From CAVQCJ01 sp963849365 (lineage in GTDB: Bacteria > Actinomycetota > Actinomycetes > Prado026), in contig CAWKHA010000004.1 in NCBI GenBank assembly GCA_963849365.1, positions 248,001 through 312,000 of the forward strand: a stretch of 64,000 nucleotides of DNA. The letters run 5' to 3'. A model generated the notes under the pieces. It saw nothing but the letters and a program-made list of their open reading frames with translations. It had not been told where the DNA came from and searched no databases. This document shows positions 26,771-35,292 of this stretch, piece after piece; the stretch's first letter is position 1, and each line of letters opens with the position of its first letter. The translations under genes and the position numbers were made by a program.

Positions 26771-27786
26771 GGCGGGTGCCGTCCCAGGTCCTTGGGGCTG
26801 GTCAGGAAGCCGGCCGCCCACGAGCCGTGCATCGTCGCGTACACCAGCGGGAGGCGGGCCAGCGCCGCGCGCGGCAGGCCGCGGCCGGTGACCAGCGAGC
26901 CGGCCAGCACCCCGGCGACGTACCCGGCCGGGAGCGCGAAAGCCGCCAGCAGCGGCGTGCGGCCGGTGACCAGTCCGGCCGCCCCGACGACAGTGCCCGC
27001 GGTGACGGCGACGAGCGCGGCGGGTGGGGCCAGGTACCGCGCCGTCACCGAGTCCTCGTGCCGGCGCGTCACCACCCGGCGCCAGCGGCCGTAGTCGAAG
27101 TACTGCCGCCCGAGCGCTCGCACGCTCCCGCGCGGCCGGTATGACACCCGCAGCCTGGGAGTGAACCAGACCAACCCCCCGGAGCGCCGGATGCGCAGGT
27201 TCATCTCCCAGTCCTGGGCACGCAGGAACGACTCGTCGTACCCACCGACCCGGTCGAGCACGTCCCGCCGGAAGACCCCGAGGTAGACCGTGTCCGCCGG
27301 CCCCGCCTCACCGCCGGTGTGGAAGCGCGAGCTGCCCACGCCCAGCCGGCTGGTCATCGCCCGGGCCACCGCCTGCTCGAACGGCGTCGTTCCCTCGGCC
27401 GCCATGATGCCCCCGACGTTGTCCGCCCCCGTCTCGGTGAGCACCTCGACCGCCGTCCGCACGTAGTCGGCCGGGAAGAGCGCGTGGCCGTCGACCCGGA
27501 CCACGATGCCGTACCGGGTGGCCGCCACTGCAGCGTTCAGAGCGGAAGGCGTCGCCCCCGCCGGATTGGGCACGGAGCGCACCCGCCCGCCGTGCTCGGC
27601 CACCAACCCGGCGGCGATCGCGTCGGTCCCGTCGGTCGACGGACCCAGCGCCAGCACGAGCTCGAGCTCGCCGGGGTACTCCTGTGCGAGCACCCCCTCG
27701 ACCGCCTCGCGGAGGTGGCGTTCCTCGTTCAGCACCGGCATGACGACGCTGACCGGCGGCCAGTCGGAGGCGGGTCGTGCGGGCAT
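26767..27786 (-). CDS. Glycosyltransferase family 2 with C-terminal membrane segments
   Basis: A 339-residue GT-A enzyme. SVVMPVLNEERHLREAVEG near residue 12 is the GT2 start, VVRVDGHALFPADY near residue 105 holds the metal-binding DxH, and LRAQDWEMNLRIRRSGG near residue 195 matches the ED-type acceptor region with Asp-Trp-Glu. Hydrophobic stretches at about residues 250-310 suggest membrane association. The overall look is close to ExoA/succinoglycan-type glycosyltransferases. ATG at 27786 lies 9 nt after TACCCT (complement of 27796-27801). It is divergent from the LCP gene at 27946 and coupled to TIGR03089. Confidence 0.85.
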   Translation of the reverse strand: MPARPASDWPPVSVVMPVLNEERHLREAVEGVLAQEYPGELELVLALGPSTDGTDAIAAGLVAEHGGRVRSVPNPAGATPSALNAAVAATRYGIVVRVDGHALFPADYVRTAVEVLTETGADNVGGIMAAEGTTPFEQAVARAMTSRLGVGSSRFHTGGEAGPADTVYLGVFRRDVLDRVGGYDESFLRAQDWEMNLRIRRSGGLVWFTPRLRVSYRPRGSVRALGRQYFDYGRWRRVVTRRHEDSVTARYLAPPAALVAVTAGTVVGAAGLVTGRTPLLAAFALPAGYVAGVLAGSLVTGRGLPRAALARLPLVYATMHGSWAAGFLTSPKDLGRHPP

Positions 27787-27795
27787 GAGGCCGCC

Positions 27796-27854
27796 AGGGT
27801 ACCCGCGGGCGCGCGGCGCGCCTGGTCGGGCCGCTCCCGCGCCCGACCTACCCT
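27796..27854. promoter_or_regulatory. Divergent -10 elements between GT2 and LCP genes
   Basis: The complement of 27796-27801 reads TACCCT toward the GT2 gene, and 27849-27854 reads TACCCT toward the LCP gene. No clear -35 element is seen for either. The 159-nt intergenic region shows nothing else. Confidence 0.4.
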
Positions 27855-27945
27855 GGAAGCCGCCCCCGCCCGGCCCGGGCCCGGCCGTGACCGGGACCAC
27901 ACCCGCCCGGGCGAACCCCGACGGAGCCCTGAGCGTCCTCACCTC

Positions 27946-29460
27946 ATGAGCCATCCCATGCTGCCTCCCGAGCTGGACCCGCGCGGTCCGCGCCGCCCGG
28001 CGCGGCGCAGCCGCCAGGTCCGCGAGGGGGCCGCGCCCGCGGGGCTCCGGCGGTGGCCCGTCTACGTCGCCGGCGGGCTCTCCGCGATGGTCGTGGTCTT
28101 CAGCGTCGTGGGCTCGGGTCTGGCCAGCTACTACGTGAGCAAGACCCAGCGCGTCTCGGCCATCGGCGGCGGCAGCGCGGACCCCGGGGCCGCGCAGAAC
28201 TGGCTGCTGGTCGGCTCGGACAACCGGGCGGGGCTGACGCCGGAGGAGATCGCGCAGCTGCACGTCGGCGGCGCGACCACGGCCAACGCCTCCGGCCGGC
28301 GCAGCGACACGATGATCCTGCTCCACCTGTCCGCCGGCAGCGACAAGGCCACGCTGATCTCGCTGCCGCGCGACTCGTACGTGCTGATCCCGGCTTACAC
28401 GGACTCCAAGGGCCGCCACCACGCTGCGGCGCACAACAAGCTGAACGCCGCGTACGACCTCGGTGGCCCGGCGCTGACCGTCCAGACCGTCCAGAACGCC
28501 ACCGGCCTGCACATCGACCACTACGTCGAGATCGGCTTCGGCGGCTTCGTGAAGATGGTGGACACCATCGGCGGCGTCGACGTCTGCTCGACCACGGCCC
28601 TGCACGACCCCAAGAGCGGCCTCGATCTCAAGAAGGGCACCAGCAAGCTCGACGGCAGGCAGGCCCTGGCCTACGTGCGCGCGCGGTATGTCGACCCGAC
28701 CGCCGACCTGGGCCGGATGAAGCGGCAACAGGCGTTCCTGGGCTCCCTGTTCCGCACCGCGCTGAGCACCCAGGTGCTGCTCAACCCGATCAAGCTCAAC
28801 GCCTTCCTCGGCGCGACCCTGTCCTCGGTCACGCTCGACCAGAACCTCTCCCGCGACGACCTGCTCAACCTCGCGACCCGCACCAAGGGCCTGTCGCCGT
28901 CGAACGTCGTCTTCGCGACCGTGCCGCTGTCGGACGTGAACTACCGTCCCGTGGCCTCCCTCGGCTCGACGGTGCTCTGGGACAGGACCAGAGCGATGGC
29001 ACTGTTCGCCGCGCTCAAGGCCGACCAGCGGATCGGCGGTCAGTCCGACAAGCCGTCGGCCGGGGCGTCGGCGACGCCGGTGCAGGTAGCGCCGGCACGC
29101 ATCACCGTGCAGGTGTCCAACGGCGGCGGGGTCACCGGCGCCGGAGCCAGAGCGCTCAACGACCTGACCAAGCTCGGCTTCGTGATGGCCGGGCCGGCGA
29201 CCAACGCGGTCCAGCACGGTGTGACCCAGACGCTGATCACCTACGACCCGCGCTACGACGTGAGCCTTAAGACCTTGCAGGCCGCCTACCCGGACGCCGC
29301 GGTGAAGGCGGTCAAAGGCCAGGGCAAGGTCTTCCACGTGATCGTGGGCACCGACTACCAGACGCCCAAGTCCGTCGCCGCGACCCCGACGACGTCTCCC
29401 ACCGCACCCGGCGCCGTCAAGACCACGTCGGCCGCGCAGACCGTCTGCAAGACGAGCTGA
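27946..29460 (+). CDS. LCP family glycopolymer ligase (second copy)
   Basis: A 504-residue membrane-anchored LCP protein. It has a basic N-terminus, one membrane helix (about residues 38-60), an LCP core with NWLLVGSDNRAGLTPEE near residue 85 and TLISLPRDSYVLIP near residue 135, and the GRMKRQQAFLGSLF region near residue 255. The C-terminal LytR_C domain starts with ARITVQVSNGGGVTGAGA near residue 383. A Ser/Thr/Pro tail ends in a Cys-containing CKTS. It is the counterpart of M. tuberculosis Rv3267 by family and by its TIGR03089 neighbour. It likely attaches glycopolymer to peptidoglycan. Confidence 0.92.
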   Translation: MSHPMLPPELDPRGPRRPARRSRQVREGAAPAGLRRWPVYVAGGLSAMVVVFSVVGSGLASYYVSKTQRVSAIGGGSADPGAAQNWLLVGSDNRAGLTPEEIAQLHVGGATTANASGRRSDTMILLHLSAGSDKATLISLPRDSYVLIPAYTDSKGRHHAAAHNKLNAAYDLGGPALTVQTVQNATGLHIDHYVEIGFGGFVKMVDTIGGVDVCSTTALHDPKSGLDLKKGTSKLDGRQALAYVRARYVDPTADLGRMKRQQAFLGSLFRTALSTQVLLNPIKLNAFLGATLSSVTLDQNLSRDDLLNLATRTKGLSPSNVVFATVPLSDVNYRPVASLGSTVLWDRTRAMALFAALKADQRIGGQSDKPSAGASATPVQVAPARITVQVSNGGGVTGAGARALNDLTKLGFVMAGPATNAVQHGVTQTLITYDPRYDVSLKTLQAAYPDAAVKAVKGQGKVFHVIVGTDYQTPKSVAATPTTSPTAPGAVKTTSAAQTVCKTS

Positions 29461-29486
29461 CGCACCCCGCACCTGCCCACAGCCGG

Positions 29487-30799
29487 TCACCACGGTGGTT
29501 CGGGGGGGTTGCGGTGGTGGGTGCCAGCTGACGCCGTCGGTGGGGTTGATGGTGATGGTCCATCCGTCGTGGTGGGCCATGTCGTGGTGCGGTCGCAGGC
29601 CAGCGTCAGGGTGTTCAGGTCGGTGGTCCCGCCCTGGCTCCAGGGCATGATGTGGTGGGCCTGGCACCATTCGGGGGGCCGGTCGCAGCCCGGGGCGGTG
29701 CAGCCACGGTCGCGTAGTGCCAGGGCGCGGGGTTGGGCGGCGGTGGCGGTGCGCACGGCCCGGCCCAGGTCCAGCAGCTGGCTGGGCCCGCCCAGGACGG
29801 CCGGGATGAGCGCGGCGTCACAGGCGATCCGGCCGGCCGCCGCCGCCGAGATCGGTTCGCGCACGCTCGACCCGGCGATCAGCGCACACCCCTCACCGCG
29901 GGCGGCTGCCCGGCCCGGGGCGGGCTCGTGGATGCGGGCCCGGAGCTGGTCCACGCTCATGGTGACCACCACCTGCGGACGCACACCGCCGGAGACCGGC
30001 AGCCGGCCAGCGGCCAGGGCCCGGCGGGCCAACTCGACCAGCGCATCGGCGCGCCGGCGCCCCGGGCCGCGCGGGTCCGGGCCGTTCACCGTGGACGGGG
30101 CCGGGGCGGCGAGTGGGTCCAGCGCCGCGGCCAGGGTGGCGGCGGCCGCGGTGTCCAACCGCCCACCCAGGTGATGCATCCCATCGGTGCCGCGCCACAC
30201 GGTCAGCTCACGGCCGGCCCGGGCGGCGCGTTCTGGCCCGGCCAGGTCCCCGGACCCGGCCGGGTCGACCCGGGCCGCCTCGACGAGCGCCAGCCGACGC
30301 AACCGGCCCAGATCCAACCGCCCGGCCTGCGCCAACAACCGGGCCTCGACCTGACCGCGATCCTGCTCCCCGACCCGATCGGACAGCCCGTCCAACGCGG
30401 CGGTGATCACCTGCGCCCGCTCGGGGTCGATCACCCCGGAGGCCAACGCCCGCCGGGTCCGGTCGTGCTCGACCAGCGCGGCCGCCAACCCGACCTGCCG
30501 GGCCGCGGCCCCGCGCCCATCCCGTCCGCGCGCAGCCACCCCGCCGTCGAGATGGCCCCGGTCGTACGCCGGGCCGCCCCGCGCCGATCCACCTCGGCCA
30601 CCGCGGCGAGCTTGACCGCGGCGATCCGCGAGCCCGCCCGGGTCAGCCGCCGCACCCCCTCGACCAGGCCGTTGTCACCGACCGCCGCGACATCCAAACC
30701 TTCGGCCCGGTCCAGCAACGCCTCGATCGCGCCCAGCCACGCGAAGAGCGAGTCGCCACCCGAAGATGACGACTCGACCTGCAACACGGTGACCGACAT
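29487..30799 (-). pseudogene. DUF222-HNH endonuclease gene broken by apparent single-base losses
   Basis: The N-terminal DUF222 part starts at ATG 30799 (VLQVESSSSGGDSLFAWLGA) and runs in one frame to about 30515. There, one missing G in the run read as GGCGCGGGGCC shifts it to the frame AAARQVGLAAALVEHDR. The second frame continues to RGCTAPGCDRPPEWCQAHH, the HNH core, and loses the frame again at about 29602. There, one missing C would restore ACDRHHDMAHHDGWTI. The 7-nt G run at 29502-29508 may be a third slip. Intact length would be near 437 residues, normal for this family. TAGGTT 6 nt before the ATG is a good leaderless promoter. True decay and assembly error cannot be told apart here. 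Confidence 0.75.
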
Positions 30800-30805
30800 G
30801 CCACG

Positions 30806-30811
30806 AACCTA
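30806..30811 (-). promoter_or_regulatory. Leaderless-type -10 element for the DUF222-HNH gene
   Basis: The minus strand reads TAGGTT, 6 nt before the ATG at 30799. The same TAnnnT plus 6 nt pattern precedes several other genes in this window. Confidence 0.5.
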
Positions 30812-30909
30812 CGTCGACCGTCCGACAACCATCGAGCGTGTAACCGGAACCTGTTGACAGCCAACGACTTTCCACAGGTCGAGCCAGACAGCGGGGACGA
30901 CCGGCAGCC

Positions 30910-31431
30910 TCAGCCGACGTCCGAACGGGACCGCTTGATCTCCTCGCGCATGGCCAACCGGTGCCGGCGACGGATCTGTGCCTCGTGGTAACGGCGCCGG
31001 TCGTCGTCGGTCTCCGGGACGACCGGCGGGACCTCGCGCGGCCGCCCCTGCGCGTCCACGGCCACGAAGACGAGGTAAGCGGTCGCGACGGTGACCGGCG
31101 GCTCCCCGGCGCGGTCCCATCGCTCGGCGACGGCTTTCACGCCGATCTCGAGCGACGTCCGCCCGGTCCAGTTCACCTGACCCATCACGTGAACGAGGTC
31201 GCCGACACGCACCGGCGTGACGAAGACCATCTCGTCCATCGCCGCAGTCACCGCCGGACCGCCCGAGTGCCTCGTGGCCACCACGCCCGCGACGTCGTCG
31301 ACGAACTTCATGACGACACCGCCGTGCACGGTGCCGAGCAGGTTGGTGTCGGCGGCGGTCATGATCTGGGACAGCGTGGTGCGCGCCGCGGACGTGGGTC
31401 GCCCGGGCGACGGTGGCTGGTCGGCCGTCAC
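30910..31431 (-). CDS. Acyl-CoA thioesterase (hotdog fold)
   Basis: A 173-residue cytosolic acyl-CoA hydrolase of the YciA/BFIT type. The hotdog core has TNLLGTVHGGVVMKFVDDVAG near residue 29, in which the Asp pair is typical of the active site, and VGDLVHVMGQVNWTGRTSLE near residue 75. The C-terminus is basic and Asp-rich (ETDDDRRRYHEAQIRRRHR). GTG at 31431 lies 6 nt after a TAGGTT element (complement of 31438-31443), so the transcript is probably leaderless. Downstream is the broken DUF222-HNH gene on the same strand only after a gap, so it is likely monocistronic. The acyl chain is unknown. Confidence 0.88.
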   Translation of the reverse strand: MTADQPPSPGRPTSAARTTLSQIMTAADTNLLGTVHGGVVMKFVDDVAGVVATRHSGGPAVTAAMDEMVFVTPVRVGDLVHVMGQVNWTGRTSLEIGVKAVAERWDRAGEPPVTVATAYLVFVAVDAQGRPREVPPVVPETDDDRRRYHEAQIRRRHRLAMREEIKRSRSDVG

Positions 31432-31437
31432 GGGTCG

Positions 31438-31443
31438 AACCTA
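31438..31443 (-). promoter_or_regulatory. Leaderless-type -10 element for the thioesterase
   Basis: The minus strand reads TAGGTT, 6 nt before the GTG at 31431. The hexamer is identical to that of the DUF222-HNH gene. Confidence 0.55.
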
Positions 31444-31576
31444 CGGCGTCAGCGGTGTCAGCACGGCCACGTCCTGGGTTGCCGGTGCAAGGCGTCGGGT
31501 AGGTCCGTAGGGTCGGGCCTCTGGACCCGGCACGGCAGGAGTCCGGGATACCACGGCACGAGGAGGAGGCACGTCG

Positions 31577-31798
31577 ATGAGCGACTCGGACGAGCTGGAC
31601 ACGCAGGGCCCGGCTGACGGCGGCGCGGACGGTGGCGCGGACGGCGGTGCCGACGGTGGCGCCGACGGTGGCGCCGACAGTGGTGCCGACAGTGGTGCGG
31701 ACGGTGGTGCCGACAGCGGTGCAGACAGCGGTGCAGACAGCGGTGCCGACAGTGACGCAGACGGCGGTGCCGACGGCGGCGCGGACAGCGGCGCCTGA
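31577..31798 (+). CDS. 73-residue Ala-Asp-Gly repeat peptide
   Basis: A short acidic protein: a 12-residue start (MSDSDELDTQGP), then 15 tetrapeptides of the forms ADGG, ADSG and one ADSD, then a final Ala. No family is recognised. Translation is well supported by AGGAGGAGG at 31561-31569, 7 nt before the ATG. The stop lies 3 nt before the start of the cupin oxygenase gene, so the two are probably co-translated. It has no signal peptide, no Cys and no aromatic residue. It could be a substrate of the adjacent oxygenase (Asp or backbone modification), a low-complexity spacer protein, or a RiPP-like precursor. All three are inference. Confidence 0.65.
   Translation: MSDSDELDTQGPADGGADGGADGGADGGADGGADSGADSGADGGADSGADSGADSGADSDADGGADGGADSGA
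31613..31792 (+). repeat. 15-unit 12-nt tandem repeat
   Basis: The repeat unit is GCNGACRGYGGY-like and varies at third codon positions and at the Gly/Ser codon. It spans 180 nt and keeps frame throughout. Because the period is a multiple of three, reverse frames are open too (Ser-Ala-Pro and Ala-Val-Gly-Thr types), but these have no start site. Confidence 0.85.
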
Positions 31799-31801
31799 AC
31801 G

Positions 31802-33079
31802 ATGAGCCAACCGGTGGACGCCGGGAGCGGGGTCGAGCCGCACGCCGACTCCGCGCCCCGCGCCGCCCTCGGCCGGCTCCTCGGCCGCACGACGGTCGCC
31901 GACTTCGCCGAGCAGTCGTGGGCCAGGGACGCCTTCTGGCGCGCCGCCGGTGCCGGGCCGGACCTCACCGGTCTCTTCACCCTCGACGACGCCGACGAGC
32001 TGCTGTCGACCCGCGGGCTGCGCACGCCGTTCCTGCGCATCGCCAAAGACGGTGCGGTGCAGGCCGAGTCCACGTACACCCGTGGCGCGGGCGTCGGCGC
32101 GGCCGTGCGCGACCAGGTGGACGCCGACCGCGTCGCCCGGCTCCTCGCGGACGGCTGCACGGTGGTGTTCCAGGGACTGCACCGGGTCTGGCCGGCGGTC
32201 GTCGACTTCACCACCACTCTCACCGGAGAGCTCGGACACCCGGTCCAGGTCAACGCCTACCTGACCCCGCCGACCGCGCGCGGCTTCGCACCGCACTACG
32301 ACACGCACGACGTCTTCGTCCTGCAGACCGCCGGGGACAAGCGCTGGCAGGCGTACCGCCCGGTGGTCGACCCTCCGGCTGCGGACGACGGCTGGACCGG
32401 GCACCGCGACGCCGTCGCGGCCGCGGCGATGGCGCAGCCGGTCCTCGACCGGGTGCTGCGCCCGGGTGACGTCCTGTACCTCCCGCGGGGCTGGATCCAC
32501 GCGGCCCAGGCGCAGCAGGCCATGTCGCTGCACCTGACGATCGGGATCCACCCGTACACGCGGCGGCACCTGGTCGAGGCGTTGCTGGAGGAGGTGCTCG
32601 ACGCCCAGCCCCTCGAGCGGTCGCTGCCGCTGGGTATCGACGTCGCGGACGCGCACGACCTGGCGGTCCCGCTGGCGACCGTACGGGACCTCGTCGCCGA
32701 CGGGCTGGCTGCAGCCTCGGCCCCGCGGATCGCCGCCCGCATGGAGCGGCGCCGGGCCGTCGACACCCGTCCGGAACCGCTGCGCCCGGTCGCGCAGGCC
32801 ACCGCAGCGGCCCTGGCCGAGCAGGTCGCGCAGCCGGGTTCGGCGGTCGCAGTCCGGGCACGGCCGGGCTCGCGCCTGCGCGTCGAGGAGGCGATCGACC
32901 GGACCACGCTCGTCCTGGACGGGCGCCGGCTGGAGTTCGAGCCGGACCACGCCGCCGCGCTGAAGGCCGTGGTCGAGGGCGGTCGCTGCGTCGCCGAGCA
33001 GCTGCCCGGGCTCGAGCCGGCTGCGGGCCGGGCCCTGGCCAGACGCCTGCTGCTGGACGGCGCGGTCGTCCCGGCGTGA
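31802..33079 (+). CDS. JmjC/cupin-type 2-oxoglutarate oxygenase (Cupin_4 family)
   Basis: A 425-residue Fe(II)/2-oxoglutarate dioxygenase related to ribosomal oxygenases (RoxA/MINA53/NO66 group), which hydroxylate protein side chains. The metal triad is visible: HYD within FAPHYDTHDVFVLQ near residue 165, and the distal His in LPRGWIHAAQAQ near residue 233. GDKRW follows the first motif, as in this family. A C-terminal region resembles the winged-helix part of these enzymes. It starts 3 nt after the Ala-Asp-Gly repeat peptide and overlaps the next gene by GTGA. The natural substrate is unknown; the neighbouring repeat peptide is a candidate. Confidence 0.85.
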   Translation: MSQPVDAGSGVEPHADSAPRAALGRLLGRTTVADFAEQSWARDAFWRAAGAGPDLTGLFTLDDADELLSTRGLRTPFLRIAKDGAVQAESTYTRGAGVGAAVRDQVDADRVARLLADGCTVVFQGLHRVWPAVVDFTTTLTGELGHPVQVNAYLTPPTARGFAPHYDTHDVFVLQTAGDKRWQAYRPVVDPPAADDGWTGHRDAVAAAAMAQPVLDRVLRPGDVLYLPRGWIHAAQAQQAMSLHLTIGIHPYTRRHLVEALLEEVLDAQPLERSLPLGIDVADAHDLAVPLATVRDLVADGLAAASAPRIAARMERRRAVDTRPEPLRPVAQATAAALAEQVAQPGSAVAVRARPGSRLRVEEAIDRTTLVLDGRRLEFEPDHAAALKAVVEGGRCVAEQLPGLEPAAGRALARRLLLDGAVVPA

Positions 33080-34059
33080 ACCCCCTCCACGACACGGCCG
33101 ACACGGCCGATCCCGGCTACGAAGCCGCCGATCCCGGCTACGACGCCGACCCGGACGGGCTCGGATCGGACGGCCCCATCCCCGTGCCGCGCTGCTCGGT
33201 CGCGGCCCGCGGCCGGGCCGACGCGCTCGCCGGCACCGCGCTGCCCACGGACCGCTTCCTGCTCGTCGAAGACCCAGGCCCGTGGGGGCCGGCGCCGCAC
33301 CCGGTCGGGACGCTGCCCGGCCCCGTCGCCGAGCACGTCCACGAGCAGGCCCGGGTGCTCTCGGCGCGCCTGCTGCTCATCCGCCGTACCGGGCGCCGCG
33401 CCGCCGGCGACACCACCCGTACCTGGGCTTGCGTCGACACGACGCGCGCGCAGGTCCGCACCGGCACGGTCGGACACCCCGACGCCTTCGCCGACGTCGA
33501 CTTCGCCACGGGCGGCCGGCGCGACGACGAGCCGTGGTACCTCGTCTGCACGCAGGGGCGGCACGACGTCTGCTGCGCGGTCTACGGGCGCCCGGTCGTC
33601 CAGGCCCTCGCCCGGCTGTCGCCGGCCCGCACCTGGGAGTGCACGCACGTGGGCGGGGACCGGTTCGCCGCGAACGTGCTGCTGATGCCGACCGGGCTGG
33701 TGTACGGCCACGTCGACGCCGCCTCGGTGCCCGGGCTGGTCTCCGCGTACGAGCGCGGCCGGGTGGTGCCGGCGTTGCTGCGCGGACGCTGCGGCACGGT
33801 CCCCGCGGCCCAGGTGGCCGAGCACCACGCGCGGGCGCTGCTGGCCGACGACCGGCTGGACGCCTTCGCGCCGGTCCGGGTGACGCACGCGGGGCACGAC
33901 CGCTGGCAGGTCGACCTCGTGCACCAGCCGGGGGGTGAGCGGCTGCGTGCCCTCCTGGTCGAGCGGCACGAGGACGTCGCGATCGGCCTGACCTGCGCCG
34001 CGACCGGTACCGGGCGGCTGCGCAGCTGGGACCTGCTCGCCCTCGACCGCCTCGGCTGA
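33076..34059 (+). CDS. Sucrase/ferredoxin-like protein (thioredoxin-like [2Fe-2S])
   Basis: A 327-residue protein of the sucrase-ferredoxin-like family. Conserved marks are PRCSVAARG near residue 38, LLVEDPGPWGP near residue 65, the Cys-rich VCTQGRHDVCCAVYGRP near residue 156 and WECTHVGGDRFAANVLLMP near residue 188. The Cys and His residues of CxxGxHDxCC and CTHVGGDR are those expected to bind an iron-sulfur cluster. GTGA overlap with the cupin gene points to linked expression. It may supply electrons to the oxygenase or keep its iron reduced, but this is inference. An acidic Asp-rich N-terminal stretch (about 35 residues) precedes the domain. Confidence 0.85.
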   Translation: MNPLHDTADTADPGYEAADPGYDADPDGLGSDGPIPVPRCSVAARGRADALAGTALPTDRFLLVEDPGPWGPAPHPVGTLPGPVAEHVHEQARVLSARLLLIRRTGRRAAGDTTRTWACVDTTRAQVRTGTVGHPDAFADVDFATGGRRDDEPWYLVCTQGRHDVCCAVYGRPVVQALARLSPARTWECTHVGGDRFAANVLLMPTGLVYGHVDAASVPGLVSAYERGRVVPALLRGRCGTVPAAQVAEHHARALLADDRLDAFAPVRVTHAGHDRWQVDLVHQPGGERLRALLVERHEDVAIGLTCAATGTGRLRSWDLLALDRLG

Positions 34060-34123
34060 CGTGCGCTTCGTCGCCGCCGACCCGATCAGCGTCTACGCTC
34101 CTCGTGGAATCGGGGAGGCCGCC

Positions 34124-35008
34124 ATGACAGTGCCGTGGGCGAGACCATTCAGGGCATCCGCCCTGTCCGTCCTCACCATGCTCGCCGCCGTCCTCTCCGC
34201 CCTCCTCGCCGCGCCGGCCACCGCGGCCACCACCGCGGTCGCCACCGCGGTCGCCACGCCGGCAGGCGGGTCCGGCCCCGCCCACATCGTGCCGGGGCCG
34301 GCCCGGCCGGATGCAGTGGCCGGCAGCGAGGGTGCGGGGTTCAGATCGACCAACTGGTCCGGGTACGTCGTGCTCCACCAGAAGGTGCAGTTCGTGCACG
34401 CGCGCTGGGTCGTCCCGCTGACCACCTGCGCCGCGAACGACCCGAACTTCCAGGACACCTCGTTCTGGGTCGGCATCGACGGCTGGAGCGACGGGACCGT
34501 CGAGCAGGCCGGGACGGACGTCCGCTGCCTGCCCGGGTCGACGCAGCCCTCCTACGTCGCGTGGTGGGAGATGTACCCGACCAACGCCGAACAGTTCGTG
34601 TTCACGGTGCACCCCGGTGACCGGATGGATGCCTCGGTGAAGCTCACCGCCGGCACCTACGTGCTGAAGGTGACCGACCTGACCACCGGGCAGTCGTTCA
34701 GCCGCAGCAAGAAGTGCGGCGCGGGCGTGACCTGCCAGAACACCAGCGCCGAGTGGGTCGCCGAGTCCCCGAGCTACAGCTCGGGGCTGGCGGACCTGGC
34801 GAACTTCAAGACCTGGAAGCCGACCCAGATGACCATGACGGTCGCCGGCGGCCCGGTGGCGACCGGCCCGGCCACGTACGTCTACCACCCGGTGACGATG
34901 GTGACGTCCGACGCGAGCGCGCGGACGCGGGCGAAGGTCAGCGCCGACCTGCAGACCACCGCGAAGAACACGTTCGTCGACACGTTCGTGTACGCAGGCG
35001 TCACCTGA
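34124..35008 (+). CDS. Secreted G1 (eqolisin-type) glutamic endopeptidase homologue
   Basis: A 294-residue exported protein. A signal peptide (residues 1-35, ending AAPATAA) precedes a beta-sandwich domain with STNWSGYVV near residue 80. The two catalytic positions of eqolisins appear present: Gln in SDGTVEQAGTDVRC near residue 130, after SFWVGIDGW, and Glu in VAWWEMYPTN near residue 152. G1 peptidases are best known from fungi and act at acidic pH. The ATG at 34124 has GGGAGG at 34113-34118. An upstream in-frame ATG-like start at 34061 would place residues before the signal peptide. TACGCT at 34093-34098 is a likely -10. Confidence 0.8.
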   Translation: MTVPWARPFRASALSVLTMLAAVLSALLAAPATAATTAVATAVATPAGGSGPAHIVPGPARPDAVAGSEGAGFRSTNWSGYVVLHQKVQFVHARWVVPLTTCAANDPNFQDTSFWVGIDGWSDGTVEQAGTDVRCLPGSTQPSYVAWWEMYPTNAEQFVFTVHPGDRMDASVKLTAGTYVLKVTDLTTGQSFSRSKKCGAGVTCQNTSAEWVAESPSYSSGLADLANFKTWKPTQMTMTVAGGPVATGPATYVYHPVTMVTSDASARTRAKVSADLQTTAKNTFVDTFVYAGVT

Positions 35009-35028
35009 GCCGAGGGCGGGGAGGGGTC

Positions 35029-35292
35029 GTGGACACCGAGGAGCTGCTGCGCGACTGCATCGTGAAGGTGTGCGGCGTGCCGCCGGAGAGCGTGCACAGC
35101 GACACCGACCTCGACGCGCTGGGCATCGACTCGCTGGCGTCGGCGGAGGTCCTCTTCGAGCTGGAGATCCGGCTCGGCCGCGAGCTGCCCAACCACGTGC
35201 TGCGGCAGGTCCAGCAGGTGCGCACGGTGGGCGAGGTCGCCCGGCAGCTGGATGCCGCGCTCGCCGAGCCCGGCACCACGGCCGGCCCATGA
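35029..35292 (+). CDS. Acyl carrier protein
   Basis: An 87-residue carrier protein. The phosphopantetheine site is the Ser of LDALGIDSLASAEVLFELE near residue 37. Helix I (TEELLRDCIVKVCGV) and the acidic helix II pattern are typical of ACPs. The GTG at 35029 follows GGGGAGGGG. Its end overlaps the methyltransferase start by ATGA, so the ACP likely carries the methyltransferase substrate or product. It is distinct in context from the housekeeping fatty acid synthase ACP, as no fab genes are nearby. Other cluster members are the ketosynthase at 37957 and a GNAT at 39196. Confidence 0.9.
   Translation: MDTEELLRDCIVKVCGVPPESVHSDTDLDALGIDSLASAEVLFELEIRLGRELPNHVLRQVQQVRTVGEVARQLDAALAEPGTTAGP

Noticed and set aside
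31441..32253. Minus-strand Ser-Ala-Pro repeat protein opposite the Ala-Asp-Gly repeat
   Set aside because: It arises from the in-frame 12-nt repeat read backwards, has no ribosome site, and lies antisense to the cupin gene.
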